From assembly GCF_001659685.2 (NCBI RefSeq), contig NZ_LXYE02000001.1, positions 352,441 through 416,440 on the forward strand: DNA of 64,000 nucleotides. Reading direction: 5' to 3'. Source of the DNA: Labilibacter marinus. Lineage in GTDB: Bacteria > Bacteroidota > Bacteroidia > Bacteroidales > Marinilabiliaceae. Within the stretch, counting starts at the first letter, position 1; the number at the start of each line of letters is the position of its first letter. Below are positions 44,884 through 54,004 of this stretch, piece after piece. Under the pieces are notes generated by a model. That model had not been told where the DNA came from and searched no databases. It saw only the letters and a list, made by a program, of their open reading frames with translations. A program made the translations under genes and the position numbers.

Positions 44884-46803
44884 ATGGCATTCGGTTTCAG
44901 AAATAAAATTTTGCGTATTAATCTTACAGATTCTTCTGTGAAGGTTGAAAGTCCAGGTGAGGATTTTTTTAAGCAGTATATTGGTGGTACTAATATCATC
45001 GGATATTTTTTAAATAAAGAGGTTGGTGGTGATGTTGATCCATTAAGTCCTGAAAATAAATTAATCGTTGCTCCTAGTGTTATCACAGGGTCTCCGGTTG
45101 CAGGTACTTCTCGTTTCTCTGTAGGAGCTAAGAGTCCATTAACTGAAGGTTTTGGTAAGTCTGAGGCGGGAGGTTTCTTTGGTCCAGAATTAAAATTTGC
45201 TGGATACGATGCTATTATAGTAGAAGGAAAAGCTGCTGAACCATGTTATATATGTATTCAGGATGATAAAGTAGAAATAAAAAGTGCTAAACACCTTTGG
45301 GGTAAAGACACTGGTCCTGTTCAAGAAGCTATTCGTGAAGAGATGGGCGAAAAAAGAGCACGTGTTCTTCAAACAGGTCCTGCAGGAGAAAACTTGGTTC
45401 GCTTTGCTGCGGTTTGTAACGAATTAAAGCACTGGAATGGCCGTGGAGGTATGGGTGCTGTATTTGGTTCTAAAAACTTACGTGCTATTGCTGTTAAAGG
45501 CGATAACAAGGAGTTTATGAAAGAAGTAGGCAAGGTCAAAGAATATGCCTCGTGGTTTGGTAAAAACTGGAAAGATCAGGATAGTTTAGATGGATTTGGT
45601 AAAGTAGGTACCATGTGCTTGCCAACTATTTTAAGCGGTATGGGAATTTTACCTACGCATAACTTCCAGATGGGAGAGTTTGAACATGCTGAGCAAATTG
45701 ATAGAATTACTATTGAAAAGGAAATGGAAACCAAGCGTGAAGGTTGTTTTGCATGCCCTGTACGTTGTAAGCAAGTGGTGAAAAAGGAATCTAAAGATCC
45801 AGATAAAAATATTGATCCAGCATACGGTGCTCCAGAATATGAAACATTAGGATCTATCGGTTCTAACTGTGGTATCCCTAATGCAGTAACTGTTTGTAAA
45901 GGAAATGAAATGGTAGCTCGTTTCGGAATGGATTCTATTGGTTTAGGTATGACTATTTCCTTTGCCATGGAGTGTTACGAAAAAGGTATCATCACCAAAG
46001 AAGATACAGATGGATTGGAACTAGAGTTTGGTAATGAGAATGCCTTTTTACGAATGATTGAGAATATCGCTCATCGTAAAGGGTTTGGAGATATTTTAGC
46101 AGAAGGAGCTTATCGTGCAGCGGAAAAAATTGGTGGTGATGCACCAAAATATGCAATGACTTCTAAAAAGATGGAATTTGCGGCGCATGAAGGTCGTGGT
46201 AAATGGAATGTTGCTTTAGGTTACGCCGTTTCTCCAAATGGTGCCGATCATGTTGTAGTAGAGCATGATCACTGTTTTATGGGTGAGCCAAACGAAGATC
46301 CTAAAGCTTTAGCTGATGGTAATGTTTATACGCTTTTTAATTGGGGTATTCGTAAACCATTAGATCCATGTTCATTAGATCATGAAAAAGTACGTGCCTT
46401 TGTTATTCTTCAAAAGCTATGGGGAGTGATGGATATGCTAGATATTTGTATTTTCCTTGCGGAGCCGAGTCGACGAATGATATTAATGGAGCATTTACCA
46501 GATTTAGTAAATCACATTACGGGTTGGGACCTTTCTTTGGAAGAATTGATTCAAGCTGCAGAGCGCAGTATTGTAATGGGACGTTTATTTAATACCAAGT
46601 GTGGTATTACAGCTAAAGATGAAGTCTTACCAGAGCGTGTATTTACGCCAATGACCAACGGTGCGGTTAAAGGTGTTGCTATTGATAAAAAGGAATTTGA
46701 AGAAGCTAAAGAGCTGTATTATCACATGGCAGGTATGGATGCTGATGGTGCTCCTCTTAAAGGAAAACTAGTAGAGCTTCGTTTAGAAGAGTTAATGAGC
46801 TAG
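44884..46803 (+). CDS. aor: Aldehyde:ferredoxin oxidoreductase, tungsten-type
   Basis: Oxidises aldehydes to acids with ferredoxin, using a tungsto-bispterin cofactor and a 4Fe-4S cluster. The open frame starts at 44827, but the ATG at 44884 gives the family start 'MAFGFRNKILRINLTD' and 639 residues, normal for AOR. The cluster ligands are CxxCxxxC at about 288-295 ('CFACPVRC') and a Cys near 496 ('LDPCSLDHEKV'), the positions known from Pyrococcus AOR. 'HWNGRGGMGAVFGSKNLRAIAV' and 'SPNGADHVVVEHDH' are pterin-site marks. The divergent cofactor operon and the MoaD-like gene behind it support the assignment. Confidence 0.95.
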   Translation: MAFGFRNKILRINLTDSSVKVESPGEDFFKQYIGGTNIIGYFLNKEVGGDVDPLSPENKLIVAPSVITGSPVAGTSRFSVGAKSPLTEGFGKSEAGGFFGPELKFAGYDAIIVEGKAAEPCYICIQDDKVEIKSAKHLWGKDTGPVQEAIREEMGEKRARVLQTGPAGENLVRFAAVCNELKHWNGRGGMGAVFGSKNLRAIAVKGDNKEFMKEVGKVKEYASWFGKNWKDQDSLDGFGKVGTMCLPTILSGMGILPTHNFQMGEFEHAEQIDRITIEKEMETKREGCFACPVRCKQVVKKESKDPDKNIDPAYGAPEYETLGSIGSNCGIPNAVTVCKGNEMVARFGMDSIGLGMTISFAMECYEKGIITKEDTDGLELEFGNENAFLRMIENIAHRKGFGDILAEGAYRAAEKIGGDAPKYAMTSKKMEFAAHEGRGKWNVALGYAVSPNGADHVVVEHDHCFMGEPNEDPKALADGNVYTLFNWGIRKPLDPCSLDHEKVRAFVILQKLWGVMDMLDICIFLAEPSRRMILMEHLPDLVNHITGWDLSLEELIQAAERSIVMGRLFNTKCGITAKDEVLPERVFTPMTNGAVKGVAIDKKEFEEAKELYYHMAGMDADGAPLKGKLVELRLEELMS

Positions 46804-46839
46804 GGGCTCATCAAAAGCTTGTGATAAGAAAATTGAGAA

Positions 46840-46890
46840 TTAACTGAAATAAACTTAGTTTTGTAACCTAAGTTTATTCAGTTAAATTTT
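46840..46890 (+). terminator. Long hairpin between aor and the MoaD-like gene
   Basis: TTAACTGA-AAT-AAACTTAG (46840-46858) pairs with CTAAGTTT-AT-TCAGTTAA (46868-46885) over 18 bp with one bulged A, followed by ATTTTATT. It may be a terminator or attenuator that lets only part of the transcripts reach the MoaD-like gene. Confidence 0.6.
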
Positions 46891-46899
46891 ATTACATAG

Positions 46900-47133
46900 A
46901 TGAAAAAAATAACTATTTCTGCGTTAGGAGAGTTGAGAAAAAAGATAGTAGGTGAGGAGACTTTAGAATTAGAAACTTCAATGACTGCTTTTGAATTGGT
47001 TGAGAAATATTTTGATATTCCGAAGACTGAACCTCGTATGGCTTTTGTTGTAAATGGTAAAATGCAAAAAGGAGCTTACGTAGTAGACGATGGTGATAGC
47101 ATTAAAGTGCTAAAAATGGGTGGAGCAGGATAG
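46900..47133 (+). CDS. MoaD/ThiS-family small protein
   Basis: A 77-residue ubiquitin-like sulfur-carrier fold: 'KITISALGELRKKIVGEETLELETSMTAFELVEKYF ... MAFVVNGKMQKGAYVVDDGDSIKVLKMGGAG'. MoaD and ThiS end exactly in Gly-Gly, which is adenylated and thiocarboxylated. Here the protein ends GGAG, with two residues after the GG pair. It may need trimming, use the final Gly alone, or not be a sulfur carrier at all. It is linked to the oxidoreductase and probably serves its pterin cofactor or its assembly. Confidence 0.8.
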   Translation: MKKITISALGELRKKIVGEETLELETSMTAFELVEKYFDIPKTEPRMAFVVNGKMQKGAYVVDDGDSIKVLKMGGAG

Positions 47134-47156
47134 AAGTTTATACAAATGATATATAG

Positions 47157-47194
47157 AAAGCGTGTAGTTAATTATTGGCTACACGCTTTTTTTA
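47157..47194. terminator. Terminator after the MoaD-like gene
   Basis: Perfect 11-bp stem AAAGCGTGTAG (47157-47167) / CTACACGCTTT (47179-47189), then a T-run. It may also serve the convergent GH50 gene. Confidence 0.85.
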
Positions 47195-47231
47195 TTGTCT
47201 ATTTTTAAATGATGCTTTGTCAAGTATTTTC

Positions 47232-49328
47232 CTAGTTCTCAGTTCTGTATTCGTACATGCCATAACATGTTTCTTGCACTTTTTCAATGAGTTCGTAATG
47301 CGGAATGTTACAAACGTTGACCAAACCAACGTTATAGTTTTCACCATCACCTCGCCCCGTCAAAGGTTGATCGGTATACTGAAACCAATGCGCTCCAACA
47401 ATGTAAGAATTACGCAAGGCTCCTTGTATATACTCCTGATATTTTATACCTCTATCTGTTTGATTACTGGCTTTTTTTACCCCAACATGCAACATACCTC
47501 TGTCTAAGGCACCAAAGTGGAATTCGCCAATCATAATAGGTTTATCAACACCCTCTGGCATTTCAATGTGTTCAACGCTATACTCGTATTTATTAAAGCT
47601 TACAATGTCACAGTATTTAGCAGCCGCACTAATTGTAATGTCGTTATTGGCCCAGGCAAAACGACAACCTAAATAGTTTTGGTGAGGTGCAATACGTTCT
47701 AATTCTTCACTTACAATTCGGAAATACGTTTGCGTTATTTTTGTATAGAAATCAACTAAATCTTTATGAGCAAATTCTTCATTAGGAATAGTTTCAGAAG
47801 CCAGTAACTCCTCCCATGTATGATGTGTGGTTTGCCATTGCTTATTTAAGGACTCAACTGTTCTGTATTTTAATTTTAAATCATGAATAAACTCAATTTT
47901 AGCAGGCTGTGTGGCAGGACTTTTTAACGTACCTATAGATAAAGAACCCACTTTACCCCAGGACATTTCATTATCTATAAAAAAGCCAATGCACCAAGGA
48001 TCTCCAGCTCCGTTTTTCTGACGCTCCATGGAACTTCTAACGGCCTCTCTGAATCCGGGATCAAATACATCATGAAATTTACCCCAAAAGCCACTACTTC
48101 CCTCAATGGTTGGCGTATTCCGAATCCACACTGAACCTACATAAGGCGTTTTTTGCTGCTCGGTTAATCCTCTGTCCGACATAAACCCTATGGTAGTTAT
48201 TCCCCAACTTCTTAGTCTTTTATGCGTTAAGGTGCGGAATTCGTCTAGCCAATTGTTACCATTTTTTTTATAAAGGTTTGAGGCGATGAAATTATAGGTG
48301 TCATAGGGTTTATGATCTTTATAAAAACCATGAGATGCCCAGTTGCTGCGTCCATAAAAAGGGGTAAACTCACTTTCTTTATTAGGTAGGTTTTCAAAAT
48401 AGTCCTCTCTATATTCAACGCCTGTTGTTCCAGTTCCACTGGAAACGCAATTGATACCAGCGGTCCAAAATAATCTGCCTTCAGGATCTACCATCCACCA
48501 TTTGTTGTTCACTTTTTCTGTTCGGAAAAATCCTGTTGCTTTTAACTGTGGGCCAGCGGTCCATCCTCCGTATTTATTACGATCTTTTGCTTCAGGAGAA
48601 AGTTTTAGTTGTGCTAACTCGGTTTCTAATGATTTTTTTAATTCATCATCATTATTCACTTTATTCTTCCATTCCTTGTGTTTATATTGTCCATATTCAT
48701 CTACAAAAGGAAAAAATCCAGAAGTATCTCTTTCTTCTGTTTTACCAGTGGCATATAGTTTATGGATGGCAAAAGAACTAGGAGAGGTTGCATAACGGAC
48801 ATTAAAAGAAACTTGATCAATGGCTTTGAGATCTGTTTTAATTTTTCCTGGAATACCTCGCATACCCACTATATTAAGTTGCGGATTAAATACCCAAGGA
48901 GTCCATGATAAATCAACGGTTATTGTTTTAGCTTCTCCTGGTAACAAATCCACATAATCGGAGCAGTACCATCGTGTTAAACCATCTGGATCGTTACCCA
49001 CAAACATTTCCACCTGCATGTCCTCATTACTAGTATTTGAAACATCAGCTTTTACTTGAAAATATCCTTCTAAATCCCATGCTTTCTCCTGAGGTTCTTT
49101 AATGATGATACCCGGTTTAGGAATGTTGTTGCCAGTTTTAACTTTAATTATAGGCTTTCCGTTAATATTTTCCTGCTCAACCTTAGCATCGTTAGTAATA
49201 ATACTTGTCGGATTATTAGCTGTTGAAAGAGGGTAGAGCATCAGTTGCTCATTTTTCTCATTGTGGTTACAAGCATAAGATACGATCAGTATTATTGCAA
49301 GTAACATGGAGGTATTTTTCTTCATCAT
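47232..49328 (-). CDS. GH50 beta-agarase, lipoprotein
   Basis: Exo-type beta-agarase, expected to release neoagarobiose from agarose chains. A 698-residue lipoprotein (lipobox SYAC, Cys20). An N-terminal beta-sandwich, carbohydrate-binding-like domain (about 50-200) precedes the (beta/alpha)8 catalytic domain. GH50 marks are 'WWMVDPEGRLFWTAGINC', the acid/base Glu in 'CIGFFIDNEMSWG', and the nucleophile Glu in 'PIMIGEFHFGALDRGM'. It is a monocistronic gene on the minus strand with the shared operator motif upstream, so it is probably induced together with GH117, GH16 and SusCD. Confidence 0.9.
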   Translation of the reverse strand: MMKKNTSMLLAIILIVSYACNHNEKNEQLMLYPLSTANNPTSIITNDAKVEQENINGKPIIKVKTGNNIPKPGIIIKEPQEKAWDLEGYFQVKADVSNTSNEDMQVEMFVGNDPDGLTRWYCSDYVDLLPGEAKTITVDLSWTPWVFNPQLNIVGMRGIPGKIKTDLKAIDQVSFNVRYATSPSSFAIHKLYATGKTEERDTSGFFPFVDEYGQYKHKEWKNKVNNDDELKKSLETELAQLKLSPEAKDRNKYGGWTAGPQLKATGFFRTEKVNNKWWMVDPEGRLFWTAGINCVSSGTGTTGVEYREDYFENLPNKESEFTPFYGRSNWASHGFYKDHKPYDTYNFIASNLYKKNGNNWLDEFRTLTHKRLRSWGITTIGFMSDRGLTEQQKTPYVGSVWIRNTPTIEGSSGFWGKFHDVFDPGFREAVRSSMERQKNGAGDPWCIGFFIDNEMSWGKVGSLSIGTLKSPATQPAKIEFIHDLKLKYRTVESLNKQWQTTHHTWEELLASETIPNEEFAHKDLVDFYTKITQTYFRIVSEELERIAPHQNYLGCRFAWANNDITISAAAKYCDIVSFNKYEYSVEHIEMPEGVDKPIMIGEFHFGALDRGMLHVGVKKASNQTDRGIKYQEYIQGALRNSYIVGAHWFQYTDQPLTGRGDGENYNVGLVNVCNIPHYELIEKVQETCYGMYEYRTEN

Positions 49329-49460
49329 TTTTTAATTAGTAAAAAAGGTGATAGTCAGAGCAAATTAATTAGGTTTTAGTGCCTAATTAATTTGTTATAA
49401 CCATGTTAGTTTCTTTTTTTTATTTTTTTAGTAACCTAAAAGTAAGATGAATTAGAAACG

Positions 49461-49504
49461 ATTAGGGGAGGGTAATTAAATAGATACAGGCTGTATTTGA
49501 AAAC
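49461..49504 (-). promoter_or_regulatory. Candidate HTCS operator upstream of GH50
   Basis: Read on the minus strand: GTTTTCAAATACAGCC followed by TTTAATTACCCTCCCC, cores 21 bp apart (49500 and 49479). The first unit matches the susC and GH117 units well. The second has TTA in place of TCA. Confidence 0.5.
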
Positions 49505-49566
49505 TATAACCTCAGTGGATAGGTCATTATGGTATAATTACCGATGACCTATCAAATATGAATTTT

Positions 49567-52500
49567 TTAAGTATTACTATTGGCAAACTCCGAAGGACTA
49601 ACGCCAAATTTCTCTTTAAATCTAGTTCTGAATGTTTTAAGATCATTATACCCAACCATCCAAGTAACTTCTGAAACATTCATTTCTCCTTGCTTTAGTA
49701 ATTCAGCAGCGTGTTTTAGTCGAATGTTTCTAATGAACTGATTAGAAGTTTCTCCTGTTAAGGCTTTTATCTTTCGGTTCAAATATATTCTTGAAACACC
49801 ATACTTTTCTGCCAGCATCTCCACAGAAAAGTCAGAGTCGGATAAGTGCTCTTGAATAATACTTAATATCTTATCCATAAACTTAGAGTCGGTAGAATTG
49901 TTGGCTACCAAATCTGGTGATATTTCAATCTCTTTCTGAAACTTTTTTCTTAACTGTTCTCGGTTTTTTAATATGGATTGAATAGAGGCTTGCAGCACAT
50001 CCATATTAAAAGGTTTATTTAAGTAACTATCTGCACCTGTTTCGTATCCTTCAATTTGTGATTCTACAGTGTTTTTGGCTGTAAGTAAAATCACTGGAAT
50101 ATGGCTTGTTGCTTCGGTAGTTTTTACTTGTTTGCAAAGTTCAATTCCATCAATCTCAGGCATCATAATATCACTGATAATTAAATCGGGCATATGCTCA
50201 ATGATTAATTCTAGTGCTATTTTTCCATCTTCAGCCTGTATTACATCAAAATCATTTTTTAAAGAGGTAGCAATAAATATGCGTAAGTCATGATTGTCTT
50301 CAGCAATTAAAACACGAGGTTTTATCTCAGGTGATTGAATCACTTCTGATATGCTATCATCAATGGCGTTAGCTCCTGTACTAGGACTGGTAAATTCGTA
50401 ACTTGTGTTTAGTTCTGCAAAATCAGCACTATTATAGTGATCTTTTCCTAATGGAATACAAACTTTAAATTCACTTCCTACATTTTCAGTACTTTCAAAT
50501 GAAATTTCACCTTTATGCAATTCCACCAAGCTTTTACTGAGTGCTAATCCTATACCTGTGCCACCCACATTACCTTGTAACTGACTTCTGTCTCTAAAAT
50601 AACGCTCAAAAATATGTGCTTTAGCTTCTTCTTTTATACCTATTCCATTGTCTTTTACATAGATAATTACTTTAGTTGAATCCTTAATTACTCCAACCTC
50701 AATACTTTTATTGTTGGGAGAATATTTAAATGCATTGGCTATAATGTTGTAAATAACTCTTTCAAGTTTTTCCGGATCAGCATAAATAGTAAGCTCAGGA
50801 TTAGAAGTTTTTATCTGATAATCGATTCCGTTTTGTTTGGCCAGTTCAGTAAAGGAGAAATAGATAGTTTTAACAAAATCACCTATATTAAACTCTTGAA
50901 CGTTAAGTTTTAATTTGTCCTGTTCTAACTTTCTAAAGTCCATTAATTGATTAATCAAACGTTTCATGATTTTAATATTCTGATCCATCAATTTAAAATA
51001 GGTCATGCGTTCCTTAGGTCGTGATATATCATTTTCTTTTATCAACTTATCCAGAGGTGCAGAAATTAAAGTGAGTGGCGTTCTAAATTCATGAGAGATA
51101 TTAGTAAAGAATTTTAGTTTCATCTGCGAAACTTCTTCAACTTTATTCTTTTCAATATTAGCCAGAACAAGCTCGTTACGTCGATTGTTTTTTTGTGCTG
51201 ATAAATACCTTTGTAGTAACATAAAACCAATCACAATTAAAAAGTAAAGTGCAAATGCTTTATTGCTTCTATATAAAGGCGGTTCAATAGTAATTTTTAT
51301 CTGGGCCGGTTCATCGCTCCATACATTATCACTATTTGAGGCGATTACTTTAAAAGTATATTCACCAGGTGGTATATTGGTGTATTTCGCAATGCGATAG
51401 TCAGAATGGGCTTTGTACCACTGCTCGTCGAATCCCTGTAATATATATTGGTAGTTATTTTTTTGTGGCGCATTATAATTTAAACCTACAAAACCAAAAG
51501 AGAAACTGTTGTCTCGATATTTTAAATTTATTTCCTCGGTAAACTGTACAGATTGTTTCAAAACACTGTTTGGACTAGGCGTGATTTCTTGATTTTTAAT
51601 ATAGAACTCCGTTAAAAAAAGTCTAGGTTCTTCGGTATCCGATTTTATTTCTTCGGGATAAAATGCATTAAAGCCTTTAATTCCTCCGATCACTATTTGT
51701 CCATTTGCTCTTGTGGCCGAGCAAATCTCAGCGAATTCATTATCCTGAAGACCATCCTTAATATCGTAATTGATAACTTCTTCTGTTTTAGGGTTAAAGC
51801 GGGTTAAACCTTTGTTGGATGATAACCATAAATAACCATTTTTATCCTCATTAATAGATTTGATGGTATTATTGGGTAGTCCGTTTTCTGTGGTATATGA
51901 AGTAAATGAAATGTGCTCATCACTTAAAGGTAACGTGTGTTTTAATAAACCGCCTCCCATTGTTCCAATCCAAATGGTACCGTCTTTTGATTCGAATACT
52001 TGTAATATGTATTCATGAGGTAAACTTCCTGTTTCTTGACCTTTAGTAAAAACTTCAAATTTAGGCTGATCCGAGTTTGTTTCATCAAGAGGTAACTTGT
52101 TTAAACCTTTGTCCGTTCCTACCCATAAGTTTCCCTTACTATCCTGAAAAATACTACGAATAATAAATGAAGAAATAGCGCCTTCTTGCTTAAGATCAGG
52201 AAGCATATTTATTCTGGAAATGATTTCTCCATCTTTATCTAAAGTAAAACGATATAGTCCGTCACCATATGTACCTACCCATAAAGTAGAGTCGTTGGTT
52301 GACTTCAACGCAAAAATAAAGCCTATGTCAAAATTAGAAGCAGGTGTTGGTTTGGCTTGTAAAGTTTCAGGATCAATAATAGTTAAGTTGTTAGGCCAGC
52401 TTGTACCTATCCAAATTAAACTTTTGTGTTTTTTCGAATGTGGTAAAACCGTTTCTTCTATACAATAGGCTCTATTGGTTGAAATAGCATTGTTGACATC

Positions 52501-53700
52501 AATTTTCTGAAATCCATTGCTATAGCTGTTGTTTTTGCGAAGAAAGTTAACGCCTTGCTCTTCAGTTCCAATCCAAAGGTTTTGTTGGTGGTCTTCAAAA
52601 ATGCTTCGACATAAATTGTTACTCAAACTACCAACTGTAATGTTGTGTTCATAATGCTGGAATTTCTTGATTTGCTCAAAAGCTACATTAACACCACCGC
52701 CACGTGTTCCTATCCAAATCTGTTGGTTAATGTCCGTACTTAGGTGCGAAATTAAGTTGCAACTGATGCTGTTGCTAGTAAAATCTTCTTGAAATCTATT
52801 TGTAATATTCCAAGTGTTTCTACTATTCTTTTCTAGTGTGTATAAACCAGTTCTGTTACCTATCCACAATGTGTTGTTTTGATAGATTACAGCACTTCCG
52901 CGAGTATTGTGTAGTATTTCAGGTGTACTGTTCTTATCTGTATTAGATAAATGTGAAACATTATCGTATGAACCTATAAAAATACCGCTATCGCTGTTAC
53001 ATATGCTTTCTACATTTATTTCGTATTCTTTAAACTTTAAAGCAGCAATAGAGGCGTTGGGATTGATGATTTTGTACAAACTTAAGTTTGTCCCTATCCA
53101 TATATTATCATTTTTATCTTGATGAAGGGCTTTTACTTCATTTACAAACTCAGGAAGCTGAATGTTTTCTGAGTTAATTACATCTACCTGAATAATCTTA
53201 TTCATGGTAGAATCTAACTGAATTCTGTTTACGCCTAGCCAATTACCCGACCATACTACATTATTTTCATCAACAAGTAAAGAGGTTACATCATTGCTGT
53301 TAAATAACTTGTTGTCTGAGGTATTATAAAAATTAGTAAAAGTTTCCGTTAAGGGATCTAATTTAGATATGCCTTTATTGTAGGTGCCAATCCAAATATT
53401 GCCAAAACTATCTTCGTCAATACTTTTTATTAAGTTACTTTGTATGCTATTTCCATCAGCTTGTACTCTATAGGTTTTATAAACATAGCCATCATAACGA
53501 TGCAGTCCATCCAAAGTACCTATCCACATAAAGCCATGTCTGTCCTTATATATATAGTTAACATCATTTTGTGCCTGCTCCTTTAAGTGAGATATTTTAA
53601 AAGAAGAGGTACTACCTTGAGCATATGACTGACCAGTGATGATGAATGCAATAAGTAATGTAAGAAAGGTAATATGGTATTTGAGTGCGTCTATTAGCAT
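49567..53700 (-). CDS. Hybrid two-component system sensor/regulator (HTCS)
   Basis: A one-protein sensor and transcription factor of 1377 residues. After a signal peptide comes a periplasmic part (about 30-760) of repeated Reg_prop blades ('HGFMWIGTLDGLHRYDG', 'IWIGTRGGGVNVAF', 'LWVGTDKGLNKLPL') and a Y_Y_Y domain ('YRIAKYTNIPPGEYTFKVIASN'). A membrane segment follows near 820-840. The cytoplasmic part has a HisKA with 'FFTNISHEFRTPL' (His phosphorylation site), a HATPase ('DNGIGIKEEAK', 'GGTGIGLALSKSL'), a receiver ('DLIISDIMMPEIDGIEL') and a C-terminal AraC-type HTH. Such proteins bind an oligosaccharide and switch on the adjacent PUL. It is divergent from susC. Confidence 0.95.
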   Translation of the reverse strand: MLIDALKYHITFLTLLIAFIITGQSYAQGSTSSFKISHLKEQAQNDVNYIYKDRHGFMWIGTLDGLHRYDGYVYKTYRVQADGNSIQSNLIKSIDEDSFGNIWIGTYNKGISKLDPLTETFTNFYNTSDNKLFNSNDVTSLLVDENNVVWSGNWLGVNRIQLDSTMNKIIQVDVINSENIQLPEFVNEVKALHQDKNDNIWIGTNLSLYKIINPNASIAALKFKEYEINVESICNSDSGIFIGSYDNVSHLSNTDKNSTPEILHNTRGSAVIYQNNTLWIGNRTGLYTLEKNSRNTWNITNRFQEDFTSNSISCNLISHLSTDINQQIWIGTRGGGVNVAFEQIKKFQHYEHNITVGSLSNNLCRSIFEDHQQNLWIGTEEQGVNFLRKNNSYSNGFQKIDVNNAISTNRAYCIEETVLPHSKKHKSLIWIGTSWPNNLTIIDPETLQAKPTPASNFDIGFIFALKSTNDSTLWVGTYGDGLYRFTLDKDGEIISRINMLPDLKQEGAISSFIIRSIFQDSKGNLWVGTDKGLNKLPLDETNSDQPKFEVFTKGQETGSLPHEYILQVFESKDGTIWIGTMGGGLLKHTLPLSDEHISFTSYTTENGLPNNTIKSINEDKNGYLWLSSNKGLTRFNPKTEEVINYDIKDGLQDNEFAEICSATRANGQIVIGGIKGFNAFYPEEIKSDTEEPRLFLTEFYIKNQEITPSPNSVLKQSVQFTEEINLKYRDNSFSFGFVGLNYNAPQKNNYQYILQGFDEQWYKAHSDYRIAKYTNIPPGEYTFKVIASNSDNVWSDEPAQIKITIEPPLYRSNKAFALYFLIVIGFMLLQRYLSAQKNNRRNELVLANIEKNKVEEVSQMKLKFFTNISHEFRTPLTLISAPLDKLIKENDISRPKERMTYFKLMDQNIKIMKRLINQLMDFRKLEQDKLKLNVQEFNIGDFVKTIYFSFTELAKQNGIDYQIKTSNPELTIYADPEKLERVIYNIIANAFKYSPNNKSIEVGVIKDSTKVIIYVKDNGIGIKEEAKAHIFERYFRDRSQLQGNVGGTGIGLALSKSLVELHKGEISFESTENVGSEFKVCIPLGKDHYNSADFAELNTSYEFTSPSTGANAIDDSISEVIQSPEIKPRVLIAEDNHDLRIFIATSLKNDFDVIQAEDGKIALELIIEHMPDLIISDIMMPEIDGIELCKQVKTTEATSHIPVILLTAKNTVESQIEGYETGADSYLNKPFNMDVLQASIQSILKNREQLRKKFQKEIEISPDLVANNSTDSKFMDKILSIIQEHLSDSDFSVEMLAEKYGVSRIYLNRKIKALTGETSNQFIRNIRLKHAAELLKQGEMNVSEVTWMVGYNDLKTFRTRFKEKFGVSPSEFANSNT

Positions 53701-53798
53701 TATTTAATATTTAAGTAATGTAACTAATTCAAAAATAACCATTTTTTTATATTTAATACTAAAAGTGTTAAAACTTAATAGTCTTTAATAAATACGCG

Positions 53799-53861
53799 GT
53801 TTTCATACGCCCCCTTTGTGTTTTCATATGCCACTTTTGTAATCAAATAACCTCCCTCAAA
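53799..53861 (+). promoter_or_regulatory. Candidate HTCS operator upstream of susC (three units)
   Basis: Three tandem units: GTTTTCATACGCCCCCTTTG, GTTTTCATATGCCACTTTTG and AATCAAATAACCTCCCTC. The TCA cores are at 53803, 53824 and 53843, i.e. 21 and 19 bp apart. The first two units are exact 21-bp periods. The last core lies 57 bp before the susC -7 box. The region is shared with the divergent HTCS gene (gap 53701-54004), so it may also autoregulate. Confidence 0.65.
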
Positions 53862-53899
53862 CTGCTTTTTTGCGCCCCTATGTGCAGTGCCATACAATT

Positions 53900-53907
53900 T
53901 ACATTTG
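53900..53907 (+). promoter_or_regulatory. Putative -7 box of the susCD operon
   Basis: TACATTTG matches TAnnTTTG, about 98 bp before the susC start. Spacing to the operator equals that at GH117. Confidence 0.5.
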
Positions 53908-54004
53908 TTAACATGATTCAGCATTTAATAACAAGTTGCAAGAAGACTTAAGCTGAATTATAAATTGAATGAATCGGTAAATTATTAAATCAAAATTTCA
54001 GTTT

